Assembly: GCA_038229055.1 (NCBI GenBank)
Contig: JBBROU010000004.1
Coordinates: 1 to 64,000 of the forward strand
Direction: 5' to 3'
Source: JANYJA01 sp038229055
GTDB taxonomy: Bacteria > Acidobacteriota > Terriglobia > Bryobacterales > Bryobacteraceae
Length of the DNA: 64,000 bases
The notes beneath the pieces were generated by a model, which had not been told where the DNA came from, did not search any database, and worked only from the letters and a program-made list of their open reading frames with translations. This document shows, piece after piece, positions 53,976-62,172 of this stretch; position 1 is the stretch's first letter; each line of letters opens with the position of its first letter. The position numbers were made by a program, and so were the translations under genes.

Positions 53976-54527
53976 CTAATTTGCGGCGAGTTTTCGCCCT
54001 AGAGCCGTTAGCTGCCCGCGCACCGATCCGTCATAGACGCTCGATCCCACGCGCGCCACCACTCCGCCGATCAGATCCGGATCCACCGCAAAGTGCATCC
54101 GCATCTTCTTTCCCGTTACTTGCGCCAGCTTGTCCGACAGCCCCGCGCGTTCGCCGTCGCTCAGCTCGCGCGCCGACGCGACATCCGCCCGCACCACGCC
54201 CAGCCGCTCGTCCAGCAATACCTCGAACACTCCGGCCATTTCAGTAATTGCGCCCGACCGCCGGTGGTCGCTCAGCACCAAAAGAAAGTTGCGGATCACG
54301 CGTGAAACCCCGAGCGCCGTTACCAGCCGGTCGATCACCGCGCGCTTCCGGCTCAGCGACACCGCCGGAGAGGTCAGCGCATTCCGCAGCTCCGCCGAGC
54401 CATTTACGATGTCTTCGAACGTGCGCAGATCGCGTAATGCCGTCGCCGGATCGAGTTTCGAGCCGGGAGCCGTCACTACGTCCACAAGGGCGCTCGCGTA
54501 TCGTGATGCTATTGCCGATGAAGTCAT
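53976..54527 (-). CDS. atpH: F-type ATP synthase delta subunit
   Basis: 183 residues. N-terminal SAIASRYASALVDVV and C-terminal DPDLIGGVVARVGSSVYDGS with RGQLTALGRKL match delta. Joins F1 to the b stalk. Nine bases after the b gene. Confidence 0.95.
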   Translation of the reverse strand: MTSSAIASRYASALVDVVTAPGSKLDPATALRDLRTFEDIVNGSAELRNALTSPAVSLSRKRAVIDRLVTALGVSRVIRNFLLVLSDHRRSGAITEMAGVFEVLLDERLGVVRADVASARELSDGERAGLSDKLAQVTGKKMRMHFAVDPDLIGGVVARVGSSVYDGSVRGQLTALGRKLAAN

Positions 54528-54536
54528 GGGGTTGAA

Positions 54537-55094
54537 CTAGGAGTGCAGCTCCCGCGCGAAGGCTCGGGTCAGCTCTTCCTGCGTTTGCGGTGTGATGCGT
54601 TCGCGAATCTTGCCCTCGGCCAGCTCGAGCGCCAGGTGCGCCGAATAACGCCGCAATTCCATGCGCGCTGCCTTGCCGCTGGCTTCAATCTCCTGCAGCG
54701 CATGCGCCTGCACGCGCGCCAACTCCGCCGCCGTTTCGCGCTGCAGCCGGTCGGCTTCGTGCTGTTGCTCAGCGCGCAGAGTCTTACGAATATTTAAGAT
54801 TTCCGTGTCCAGATTGACCAGCTTGGCGTTCACTTCAGCCGCCCGCGCATCCGCCGCGGCGCGCGATTTCTCCGCCTCGGCGATTCCGGCGCGAATCTCC
54901 TGCGACCGCGCCTCGAAGTACGGTCCACCCTTCTTCACCGCTAAGTAGCCCAGCGCGCCGGCTAGAATCGCGAAATTGGCCCACTTCCAGCCGATCATTT
55001 CCTTTTCGGGCTTCTCGGACGCCTGCTCTTCCGCCGCGCGCAAGGGCGCCAGCGTCAGTAGCAGAGCCAAAAAACCGCCCGCCAAAATCTTCAT
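54537..55094 (-). CDS. atpF: F-type ATP synthase b subunit
   Basis: 185 residues. A leader-like stretch (FLALLLTLAPLRAAEE) is followed by a second hydrophobic segment (KWANFAILAGALGYLAV) and a long charged coiled coil. The first stretch looks like a cleavable signal, unusual outside Acidobacteriota and related phyla. Peripheral stalk of the enzyme. The start overlaps the b' stop by four bases (ATGA). Confidence 0.9.
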   Translation of the reverse strand: MKILAGGFLALLLTLAPLRAAEEQASEKPEKEMIGWKWANFAILAGALGYLAVKKGGPYFEARSQEIRAGIAEAEKSRAAADARAAEVNAKLVNLDTEILNIRKTLRAEQQHEADRLQRETAAELARVQAHALQEIEASGKAARMELRRYSAHLALELAEGKIRERITPQTQEELTRAFARELHS

Positions 55095-55540
55095 GCCGCT
55101 TTGCCCCGCAGGATTCGCGTCGCAATCTGGTCGGCAATGGCCTCGCTCTCGTGAATCAGCGTTTCGCGCGCAGCCGCGGCCTCCGCAGCCAGATCCGCCT
55201 TGGCCTGCATCACACGCTCCTCCGCCTGTAGTTTCGCTTGCATCAGGGCATGCGAGTGCTCGTCGGCAATCGCGCGGTTGTTCTTATCGAGTTCGGCATA
55301 AATCTCCGAGCGTGCCGCGGTCAGCGCCGTCTGATATTCCGCTACTCGTTTCTCCGCCTCGGCCAGGCTCGCTTCCGCCGCCTTGCGCGCTCCCTCGGTG
55401 GCATCGAATCGCGCGCCCAGCGTTTTCTCTAGCGGTTTAAAGAACATGAACCGCAGATAAAGGTGGAGCAGGAGCACCAGAAAAAAAGTCGGCAGCGCGT
55501 TTAGCAGTATCCCGCCCAGCGCATGTAAAGTAGCTTGCAT
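55091..55540 (-). CDS. F-type ATP synthase second b-type (b') subunit
   Basis: 149 residues: one membrane helix (PTFFLVLLLHLYLRFMF) and a coiled coil (FDATEGARKAAEASLAEAEK). It pairs with the b subunit encoded next to form a heterodimeric stalk. First gene of the operon; subunits a and c are not here and must be elsewhere in the genome. Confidence 0.9.
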   Translation of the reverse strand: MQATLHALGGILLNALPTFFLVLLLHLYLRFMFFKPLEKTLGARFDATEGARKAAEASLAEAEKRVAEYQTALTAARSEIYAELDKNNRAIADEHSHALMQAKLQAEERVMQAKADLAAEAAAARETLIHESEAIADQIATRILRGKAA

Positions 55541-55593
55541 TATTTTTTAGAAAAACGCTTTTAGGAAAACAGCGAAGTGCGATTGAAATTAAC

Positions 55594-55622
55594 AAGTTAC
55601 CACACCCGGGACGGTGGGTCAA
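55594..55622 (-). promoter_or_regulatory. Putative promoter of the ATP synthase operon
   Basis: On the minus strand TTGACC (55622-55617) and TAACTT (55599-55594) are spaced by 17 bases. The -10 box is poor, but the -35 and the position upstream of the first gene support it. No strong ribosome site follows. Confidence 0.45.
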
Positions 55623-55649
55623 AGCGCTCAAGGCCCCGCTCGCTTCTGC

Positions 55650-55886
55650 TTACGCGCGGGCGGCCAGTCGTTCCTCGATGCGGGTAAGCCTATTGTCTAT
55701 ATCAATCACTTTGCCGGTGAGCACCTCGAAGCGATGCTCCATAGCATCAAAACGATTGTCCACTGAGCCAAAGCGGCTATTCATCACCGAACTTAGGTGC
55801 ACATAAAGCACGACATTTACGCCTATGCCGATGAGGGCGAACAGCGCGGGCACACCGATTGCAAAGTAGAGCTGTGTGTCGTTCAT
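55650..55886 (-). CDS. Small membrane protein with coiled-coil tail
   Basis: 78 residues: one hydrophobic helix (LYFAIGVPALFALIGIGVNVV) and a heptad-rich tail (RFGSVDNRFDAMEHRFEVL, VIDIDNRLTRIEERL). Similar small anchored coiled-coil proteins are frequent in bacteria, with no known function. It diverges from lolA with 11 bases between the starts, so the two share a promoter region. Confidence 0.7.
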   Translation of the reverse strand: MNDTQLYFAIGVPALFALIGIGVNVVLYVHLSSVMNSRFGSVDNRFDAMEHRFEVLTGKVIDIDNRLTRIEERLAARA

Positions 55887-55897
55887 GCTCGCCTCCT

Positions 55898-56590
55898 ATG
55901 ATATCCCTAAACGTGATATCCCTAAACGCCGCCCCCCTCCCGCGCGTCACTAACTTTGTGATCCGAATTGCGCTGGGAAGCTGGCTGTGCCTCGCCGCCG
56001 CCTATGCCGCCGCTCCCACGCTCGACGCCACGCTCAAAGGCGTTGAGAAGCGCTACAACAGCGCCCAATCTCTAAAGCTCCAGTTCTCAGAAACTTACCA
56101 CCCGCCCCGCCGCCCCGCCCAAACCGAATCCGGCACGCTCTCCCTTCGCAAACCCGGCCGCATGCGCTGGGACTATTCCTCGCCCGCCGGCAAGCTCTTC
56201 CTCTCCGACGGCAAAACAGTTTACCTTTATACTCCCGACACCCACCGCGCCGAGCGCAGCAAGCTCAAAGAGACTGAGGACATGCGCGCGCCGCTGGCCT
56301 TCCTGCTCGGCAAGCTCAACTTCTGGAAAGAATTCAAGCGTTTCGATCTTCGCCAGGACTCATCCGGCCTCTGGATCGACGCCGTTCCCAACTCCGATTC
56401 CCTGCCCTACTCGAAGGTAGAATTCCTCGTCACCCCGCAGTCGCAAATTAGCCGTCTCCGCGTCATCGGATGGGATCAGTCGATTCTCGATTTCACCTTC
56501 AGCGACGAGAAGCTCAACGCGCCGCTCGATGCCGCGCTCTTTGTCTTCCGCCCCGCTCCCGGCGTCGAAGTGGTGGAGGCTAACCCGTAG
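55898..56590 (+). CDS. lolA: LolA-like outer-membrane lipoprotein carrier
   Basis: 230 residues from the ATG at 55898; a GTG at 55958 would instead give a more typical signal peptide (IRIALGSWLCLAAAYAAA) and is a real alternative. The mature part matches LolA: SLKLQFSETYHPPRR, SGTLSLRKPGRMRWDYSSPA and GKTVYLYTPDTHRAERSKL. LolA ferries lipoproteins through the periplasm. It precedes the pilus/secretion-like genes by three bases, suggesting shared expression. Confidence 0.88.
   Translation: MISLNVISLNAAPLPRVTNFVIRIALGSWLCLAAAYAAAPTLDATLKGVEKRYNSAQSLKLQFSETYHPPRRPAQTESGTLSLRKPGRMRWDYSSPAGKLFLSDGKTVYLYTPDTHRAERSKLKETEDMRAPLAFLLGKLNFWKEFKRFDLRQDSSGLWIDAVPNSDSLPYSKVEFLVTPQSQISRLRVIGWDQSILDFTFSDEKLNAPLDAALFVFRPAPGVEVVEANP
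55899..55928. repeat. Tandem duplication of 15 bases at the lolA start
   Basis: TGATATCCCTAAACG occurs twice head to tail (55899-55913 and 55914-55928). It lies in the first codons of lolA if the ATG at 55898 is used and keeps the frame (15 is a multiple of three). Confidence 0.85.
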
Positions 56591-56593
56591 CCC

Positions 56594-57805
56594 ATGCCCG
56601 AATTCGTTCTGAAATTTGCCGACACGCGCGGTCAAATCCATAACCAGGTCGCCGAAGCCACCACCGAGCAGGAAGCGCGCGAACGCCTCACCGGTCAGGG
56701 ATTTCTGGTCTACTCCATTCGCCCCAAAGGCGCCATTGCCGGCCTCTCCAGCAATATCACCGGCCGCCGCGCCAAAATCAATCTCGAAAAGTTCCTCATC
56801 TTCAATCAGCAGTTCGTCACTCTGATCCGCGCCGGTCTCCCAATCCTCAAGGGCCTCGACCTCCTGGCCGACCGCCTTACCGACCCCAAACTCACGCCCT
56901 ACATCAAGCGCGTTCGCGATGAAGTCCGCCAGGGCACGCTACTTTCCGAAGCCTTCCGGCTGCAGGGCGTCTTCCCCAAAATCTACGTCACCTCGGTGAT
57001 GGCCGGCGAGAAAAGCGGCAGCCTCGGTGAGGTCCTCGAGCGCTACATCATTTACCAGAAGCTGTCTCTCGCCGTGCGCAAGAAAGTCCTGGTCTCGCTG
57101 ATGTACCCGTGCGTGCTGCTGGTCCTGGTCTTCCTGCTGATCATCTTCCTGGTGACTTACGTCGTGCCCAATTTCGCCGCGCTCTATAGCAGCATGTCAG
57201 CCAAGCTCCCCACCATTACCATCGTCCTCATCGCCATCGGCACCACCGCCCGCAGCTACATTCTCTTTTTCCTCGCTGCCGCGGTCATCGGAGGGTTCCT
57301 CTTCTCCTGGTGGTCCCGCAAGGAATCCGCGCGCGAAAAACTCGACGCCATCAAAATTCGCATCCCGCTGCTCGGCGATATCTGGCTGAAGTATCAGGTC
57401 GCCCAGTTCTCGCGCGTGCTCAGCACGCTGCTCACCGGCGGCATCCCGCTGGTCCAGGGTCTTGAGACCGCGGCCGATTCGCTCGGCACCGCCCTGCTCC
57501 GCCGCACTCTGCAGACCGCCGGACGCTCCGTGCGCGAAGGTCAGGCTCTCTCCTATTCGCTCGCCAACACCGGCGTCTTCCCCGGCCTCGCCATCGACAT
57601 GATTGAAGTCGGCGAATCCACCGGCGCGCTTCCCGTCATGCTCACCAGCGTCGCCGAATTCTACGAAGATGACGTCAACACCAAGATGACCGCGGCCCTT
57701 TCGCTCATCGAGCCCGCCATCATGATCGTCATGGGCATCTTCGTGGCCTTCGTGCTGATCGCCCTCTACCTGCCCATCTTCTCGCTCGCCGACACCATCC
57801 GATAG
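56594..57805 (+). CDS. Type II secretion/type IV pilus inner-membrane platform protein (GspF/PilC-like)
   Basis: 403 residues. Two GspF domains (about 70-190 and 275-395), with KFLIFNQQFVTLIRAGLPIL, LMYPCVLLVLVFLLIIFLV and the second GGIPLVQGLETAADSL. Three membrane segments. The platform contacts the ATPase (next gene) and drives assembly of pseudopilins. Strong family match. Confidence 0.93.
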   Translation: MPEFVLKFADTRGQIHNQVAEATTEQEARERLTGQGFLVYSIRPKGAIAGLSSNITGRRAKINLEKFLIFNQQFVTLIRAGLPILKGLDLLADRLTDPKLTPYIKRVRDEVRQGTLLSEAFRLQGVFPKIYVTSVMAGEKSGSLGEVLERYIIYQKLSLAVRKKVLVSLMYPCVLLVLVFLLIIFLVTYVVPNFAALYSSMSAKLPTITIVLIAIGTTARSYILFFLAAAVIGGFLFSWWSRKESAREKLDAIKIRIPLLGDIWLKYQVAQFSRVLSTLLTGGIPLVQGLETAADSLGTALLRRTLQTAGRSVREGQALSYSLANTGVFPGLAIDMIEVGESTGALPVMLTSVAEFYEDDVNTKMTAALSLIEPAIMIVMGIFVAFVLIALYLPIFSLADTIR

Positions 57806-57816
57806 AAAATAGATAT

Positions 57817-59436
57817 ATGGCTACCGAACGCATCCGGCTTAACGACACAGCCACCGAAACCGATCAGGCCAAAGCCGTAGCCGCGCGCTATCGCTGCGAA
57901 TACGTGGACCTCCGCGAAGGCATCATCGACCACGAATTGTTCCGCACCATCCCCGTCGATCTGATGTTCCGCTACAACTTCGTCCCGCTCAGCGCTCACA
58001 ACGGCAGCCTCGAGATCGCGCTCGCCGATCCGCGCAATCTCAACCTCATTGATGAGCTCGGCCTGCTGCTCAACAAAAAGCTCCGCGTCAAAGTCGCCAC
58101 CCTCTCGCAGATCGCCGATCTTCTCAAGAAGACCGAACAGTCCCAGCGCGTCCTTGAAGAAGTCACCGAGGGCTTCACGCTCGATGTCGTCGGCGACGAA
58201 GAAAACTCCGACGAAACTCTCTCCATCGACAAGCTCTCGGCGTCCGATAGCGACATCGCGCCCGTCATCAAGCTGGTCGACACCACCATCTTCAACGCGC
58301 TCGAACGCCGCGCCAGTGACATTCATATCGAGTCGCGCGATCAGGAAGTCGTCATCAAGTACCGCATCGATGGCGTGCTGCACTACGCCATGCCCCCCAT
58401 CGCCAAAGACTGGCAATCCACCATCCTGTCGCGCATCAAAGTCATGAGTGAGCTCGATATCGCCGAGCGTCGCGTCCCCCAGGACGGCCGTTTTCGCGTT
58501 CGCTACAAGAACCGCCTCATCGATTTCCGCGTCTCCGTAATGCCCACCATCCACGGGGAAGACGCCGTGCTTCGCGTGCTCGATAAAGAATCCATGAGCG
58601 AGAAGTTCGCCAAGCTCTCGCTCGATGTCGTCGGCTTCTCGGACGCCGATCTGGTCAAGTTCCGCCGCTACATCTCAGAGCCCTACGGCATGGTGCTCGT
58701 CACCGGCCCCACCGGTTCCGGCAAAACCACCACGCTCTACGCCGCGCTCAGCGAAATCAAGAACGACGAAGATAAAATCATCACCATCGAAGATCCCGTC
58801 GAGTATCAAGTCAAAGGCATCACCCAGATTCCGGTCAATGAGAAAAAGGGCCTGACCTTCGCGCGCGGCCTGCGCTCCATTCTGCGCCACGATCCCGACA
58901 AGATCATGGTCGGCGAAATTCGCGATCAGGAAACCGCGCAGATCGCCATCAACTCCGCGCTCACCGGCCACCTGGTCTTCACCACCGTCCACGCCAACAA
59001 CGTGCTCGACGTGCTCGGCCGCTTCCTCAACATGGGCGTCGAGCCCTACAATTTCGTCTCCGCGCTCAACTGCATTCTGGCCCAGCGCCTGGTCCGCATC
59101 ATCTGCGAATTCTGCCGCAAGCCCGTCCACCACCCCGATTCATTGTTCGTCGAGAGCGCCCTCAATCCCGCCGAATGGCGCGATATTCCGCTGGTGGAGG
59201 GCACCGGCTGCTTCGAATGCGGCGGCACCGGATTCCGCGGCCGAACCGCCATCCATGAGCTTCTCGATTTGAGCGACCGCATTCGCGAGATGATTCTCGA
59301 CAAGCGCTCCACCGCTGAAATCAAGCGTGCCGCGCGCGATGAAGGTATGACCTTCCTGCGCGAATCCGCCGTCGACAAAGTGCGCCGCGGCATCTCCACC
59401 CTGAAGGAAATCAACAAAGTCACCTTCATCGAATAG
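57817..59436 (+). CDS. Type II secretion/type IV pilus assembly ATPase (GspE/PilB-like)
   Basis: 539 residues. GspE N-terminal domain (about 20-120), then Walker A GPTGSGKTTTLYAALS (about residue 303), Walker B MVGEIRDQETAQIAI and Asp box ITIEDPVEYQ. A tetracysteine zinc site CEFC...CFEC lies at about 428-468. It powers the assembly of pseudopilins with the platform protein upstream. Gap of 11 bases to the previous gene and four to the next. Confidence 0.95.
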   Translation: MATERIRLNDTATETDQAKAVAARYRCEYVDLREGIIDHELFRTIPVDLMFRYNFVPLSAHNGSLEIALADPRNLNLIDELGLLLNKKLRVKVATLSQIADLLKKTEQSQRVLEEVTEGFTLDVVGDEENSDETLSIDKLSASDSDIAPVIKLVDTTIFNALERRASDIHIESRDQEVVIKYRIDGVLHYAMPPIAKDWQSTILSRIKVMSELDIAERRVPQDGRFRVRYKNRLIDFRVSVMPTIHGEDAVLRVLDKESMSEKFAKLSLDVVGFSDADLVKFRRYISEPYGMVLVTGPTGSGKTTTLYAALSEIKNDEDKIITIEDPVEYQVKGITQIPVNEKKGLTFARGLRSILRHDPDKIMVGEIRDQETAQIAINSALTGHLVFTTVHANNVLDVLGRFLNMGVEPYNFVSALNCILAQRLVRIICEFCRKPVHHPDSLFVESALNPAEWRDIPLVEGTGCFECGGTGFRGRTAIHELLDLSDRIREMILDKRSTAEIKRAARDEGMTFLRESAVDKVRRGISTLKEINKVTFIE

Positions 59437-59440
59437 CCGC

Positions 59441-60292
59441 ATGAATCTCAGCTCCCTGCTCACCGATCCGCCGCCCGATCTCATCTTCGAGATCTCCGAA
59501 GATGCCGTGTCCATGGTGCATCGCACCAACCCCACCGCCGTCACCACGCAGCCGCTTGCGCCCGGCGTGCTTGTCGTTTCGCCGCTTCACGACAATGTAG
59601 TGAACGCGGAGGCCTTCGCCGCCGCAGTGCGGCAGTTGACTCCCGCCTCACCCAAACGCCGCCGCGCCGCCGTCCTTCTGCCCGACTATTGCGCCCGCCT
59701 CGCCGTTCTTGACTTCGACAAATTTCCGGAGAAGCCCGAAGAACAATTGGCCCTCGTGAAGTTCCGCATGAAAAAGACCGTGCCGTTCGATATCGAGACC
59801 GCCGCCGTCAGTTACTGGGTTCAGTCCAAGGACGTGGTCGTCGTCGCCACTCCCCTGGAAATTGTCGCGCGCTATGAAGCCCCGTTCCGTGCCCTGAACC
59901 TGCACACCGGCCTCGTCACTATCTCCTGCCTGGCCACGCTCGATCTGCTCGAACCCGCCGGCATCACCGTGCTGGCCAAGCTCGGCACGCGCGTCCTGAC
60001 GGTCCTCGTTACCCGCAACGGTATCGTCAAACTGGTTCGATCGCTCGAATTGCTCGAAGCCACTGCTTCGGAAGTTGCTGCCGATCTCTTCCCAACCCTC
60101 GCCTATATCGAAGACCACCTCGGAGGCCCCGCGGACCGCATCGTGCTCTGCGATTTCGACGCCTTCGGCCAAGACATGAGTAAGACTCTTGCCCAGGATC
60201 TTCACTCCGAGCTCGGCATCCCCGTCGAACAGCTTGCCCCGCGCAACTCCGCCCTGATGGGGTATCTCAAGACCCGGCAGGTGGCCGCATGA
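59441..60292 (+). CDS. PilM-like actin-fold protein
   Basis: 283 residues. The fold is suggested by RAAVLLPDYCARLAVLDF, EQLALVKFRMKKTVPFD and VTRNGIVKLVRSLEL, as in PilM/GspL-cytoplasmic domains. PilM recruits PilN on the cytoplasmic face. The PilN-like gene starts inside its last codon (ATGA). Confidence 0.8.
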   Translation: MNLSSLLTDPPPDLIFEISEDAVSMVHRTNPTAVTTQPLAPGVLVVSPLHDNVVNAEAFAAAVRQLTPASPKRRRAAVLLPDYCARLAVLDFDKFPEKPEEQLALVKFRMKKTVPFDIETAAVSYWVQSKDVVVVATPLEIVARYEAPFRALNLHTGLVTISCLATLDLLEPAGITVLAKLGTRVLTVLVTRNGIVKLVRSLELLEATASEVAADLFPTLAYIEDHLGGPADRIVLCDFDAFGQDMSKTLAQDLHSELGIPVEQLAPRNSALMGYLKTRQVAA

Positions 60293-60855
60293 AGTCGTCC
60301 ATCAATCTCGCCAGCGAGCCATTCCGCCGCGACCGCCCTCTGCTCATTGCCTCCGCCGCCGGTGCCGTTCTGCTGGTGCTCACGCTGGCCGTTCTCATCT
60401 CGCTCATCCTCGCCGACCGCCGCGATCTCAAACAAAGCCGCGCCGCCCTCGCGCAGTTGACGCGCCGCCAGTCCACCCTCGCCGCCGCTCAGCGCAAGCT
60501 CGATAACGATCTACGCCAGCCCGCCAATGCCGAAGTGCTTGAGCGCAGTGTGTTTCTCAACTCCCTGCTCTATCGCAAGGGAATCAGTTGGACCAAAATT
60601 TTCGCCGATCTCGAGAAAATCGTTCCAAACAACGTCCGTATCATCTCGATTCAGCCGCAGGTCAACGCGCAGGATCAGATATTCCTTCAGATGGTCGTCG
60701 GCGCCGATGCGCCCGAGGCGGCCATCGCGTTCTTTGCTAAATTGGAATCGTCCGAATCCTTCGGCTCCACCGCGGTCAGCTCCTCAATTCCGCCTTCGCA
60801 AACCGATCCTCTGTATCGCTACCGCTTGAGCGTCAACTATGCCCAGAAATTTTAG
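60289..60855 (+). CDS. PilN-like inner-membrane protein
   Basis: 188 residues. The N-terminal MKSSINLASEPFRRDRPLL is the PilM-binding type motif, then one membrane helix (LLIASAAGAVLLVLTLAVLI), a coiled coil and a ferredoxin-like C-terminal part (VRIISIQPQVNAQDQIFLQM). It links PilM to PilO. Overlaps the PilO-like gene by 17 bases. Confidence 0.82.
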   Translation: MKSSINLASEPFRRDRPLLIASAAGAVLLVLTLAVLISLILADRRDLKQSRAALAQLTRRQSTLAAAQRKLDNDLRQPANAEVLERSVFLNSLLYRKGISWTKIFADLEKIVPNNVRIISIQPQVNAQDQIFLQMVVGADAPEAAIAFFAKLESSESFGSTAVSSSIPPSQTDPLYRYRLSVNYAQKF

Positions 60856-61444
60856 CTCCCTCCGGGCTATGGTCCCGGCCCGCGCCGCGTGGCGCGAGCC
60901 GCAGACCCTCATCCGCGCCGCTCTGGCCTTGCTTGTTCTGGCTAACTTGATCGCCGCCGCGTTTGCCTTCCACTGGGTCGGCGATTCCCCCGAATCCGTT
61001 GGCCGGCAACTCGCCGATGCCCGCCGGCAGGTGCTGCTGCAGGAATCGCGCCTGGCGCAAACCAAGCAGATGGATGCCAAAGTCACCCAGGCTCGCACTG
61101 AAGGCGATAACTTCATTTCGACTTACATGACTTCGCGGCGCGCCACTTACTCCACCATCCTGAATGAGCTGCACCAGACCGCCAAGTCCGCCAACATGAC
61201 TTCGAAAGAAGCCTCCATCGTGCTCGACCCGGTCGAGGGCAGCGACAATTTGAGTGAGATGACCGTGTCGGCGAACTTCGAAGGAACCTATCCCAACTTA
61301 TTGCACTTCGTGAATGCGCTCGATAAATCACCCCGCTTCCTTATTATCGAAAGCACCACTACTTCGCCTCAAGCCAGCGGCGTTCTTTCCGTCAATATCA
61401 AGCTGAACCTTTTCGTCCGGGACGATAACGGAGGCGTTTCGTGA
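60839..61444 (+). CDS. PilO-like inner-membrane protein
   Basis: 201 residues. One membrane helix near residue 30 (ALALLVLANLIAAAFAF), coiled coil, and the periplasmic domain with VSANFEGTYPNLLHFVNAL and FLIIESTTT, typical of PilO. Pairs with PilN. Start within the PilN-like gene's end, and its own end overlaps the next GTG (GTGA). Confidence 0.82.
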   Translation: MPRNFSSLRAMVPARAAWREPQTLIRAALALLVLANLIAAAFAFHWVGDSPESVGRQLADARRQVLLQESRLAQTKQMDAKVTQARTEGDNFISTYMTSRRATYSTILNELHQTAKSANMTSKEASIVLDPVEGSDNLSEMTVSANFEGTYPNLLHFVNALDKSPRFLIIESTTTSPQASGVLSVNIKLNLFVRDDNGGVS

Positions 61445-62172
61445 ATCTCGGCGCCTCTGACAAGAAAAAAGTCTACTGGCTCGGCGGTTTAATCGCGGTT
61501 GCGATCGCGATCTACTTCTATAACTCAACTTCGTCCGACTCTCCGACGTCGCAATCGCCGGCACCGCAAGCGCAGCCCCAGCCCGTGCCCGGAATTCCCG
61601 ATGCCGCATCTTCGCCCACCTCCGTCCGCCGCCGCGGAAGCTACGGGCGCGCCGGTAATTCCAATCTGGGTCAGGAATTCCGCCCCGCCTTCAAGGAGAC
61701 CCGGCCCGAGCGGCGACCCAATCTCGCCACTATCGACCCCACTCTGCGGCTCGATCTGCTGGCCAAAGTTCAGGGCGTGTCCCTCGAAGGCGGCGCGCGC
61801 AATCCGTTCCAGTTTTCGGCCGCTCTCGTGCCGCCCATCAAGCTGGCCAATGAGCCCAAGATTCGCGTCGGCAAGGGCGGCGGCCCCGCCGTTGCCGTCA
61901 ACACGCCTCCGCAGCCCGCTCCCGGACCTCCCCCTCCACCGCCGCCCCCGCCCATCACGTTCAAATACTACGGCTACTCCACCCAGAAAGGCTCCGATGG
62001 CCGTAAGCGCGCTTTCTTTCTTGACGGAGAAGACATCATCGTCGCGCGCGAAGGCGAGTTGATCCGCAAGCGCTACCGCCTGGTGCGCATCGGCGTGAAC
62101 TCCGTCGTCATGGAAGACACGCAATTCAAGAACACCCAGACACTCCCGCTGCAGGAAGACGCGGTCAGCTAA
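61441..62172 (+). CDS. PilP/GspC-like protein with proline-rich linker
   Basis: 243 residues from GTG at 61441. One membrane helix (VYWLGGLIAVAIAIYFY), a long low-complexity linker with a run of prolines (residues about 158-178) and a C-terminal beta domain (FFLDGEDIIVAREGELI, KRYRLVRIGVNSVVMED). Position and layout resemble PilP or GspC, which connect the inner-membrane complex to the secretin. No secretin is encoded in the window. Confidence 0.65.
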   Translation: MNLGASDKKKVYWLGGLIAVAIAIYFYNSTSSDSPTSQSPAPQAQPQPVPGIPDAASSPTSVRRRGSYGRAGNSNLGQEFRPAFKETRPERRPNLATIDPTLRLDLLAKVQGVSLEGGARNPFQFSAALVPPIKLANEPKIRVGKGGGPAVAVNTPPQPAPGPPPPPPPPPITFKYYGYSTQKGSDGRKRAFFLDGEDIIVAREGELIRKRYRLVRIGVNSVVMEDTQFKNTQTLPLQEDAVS

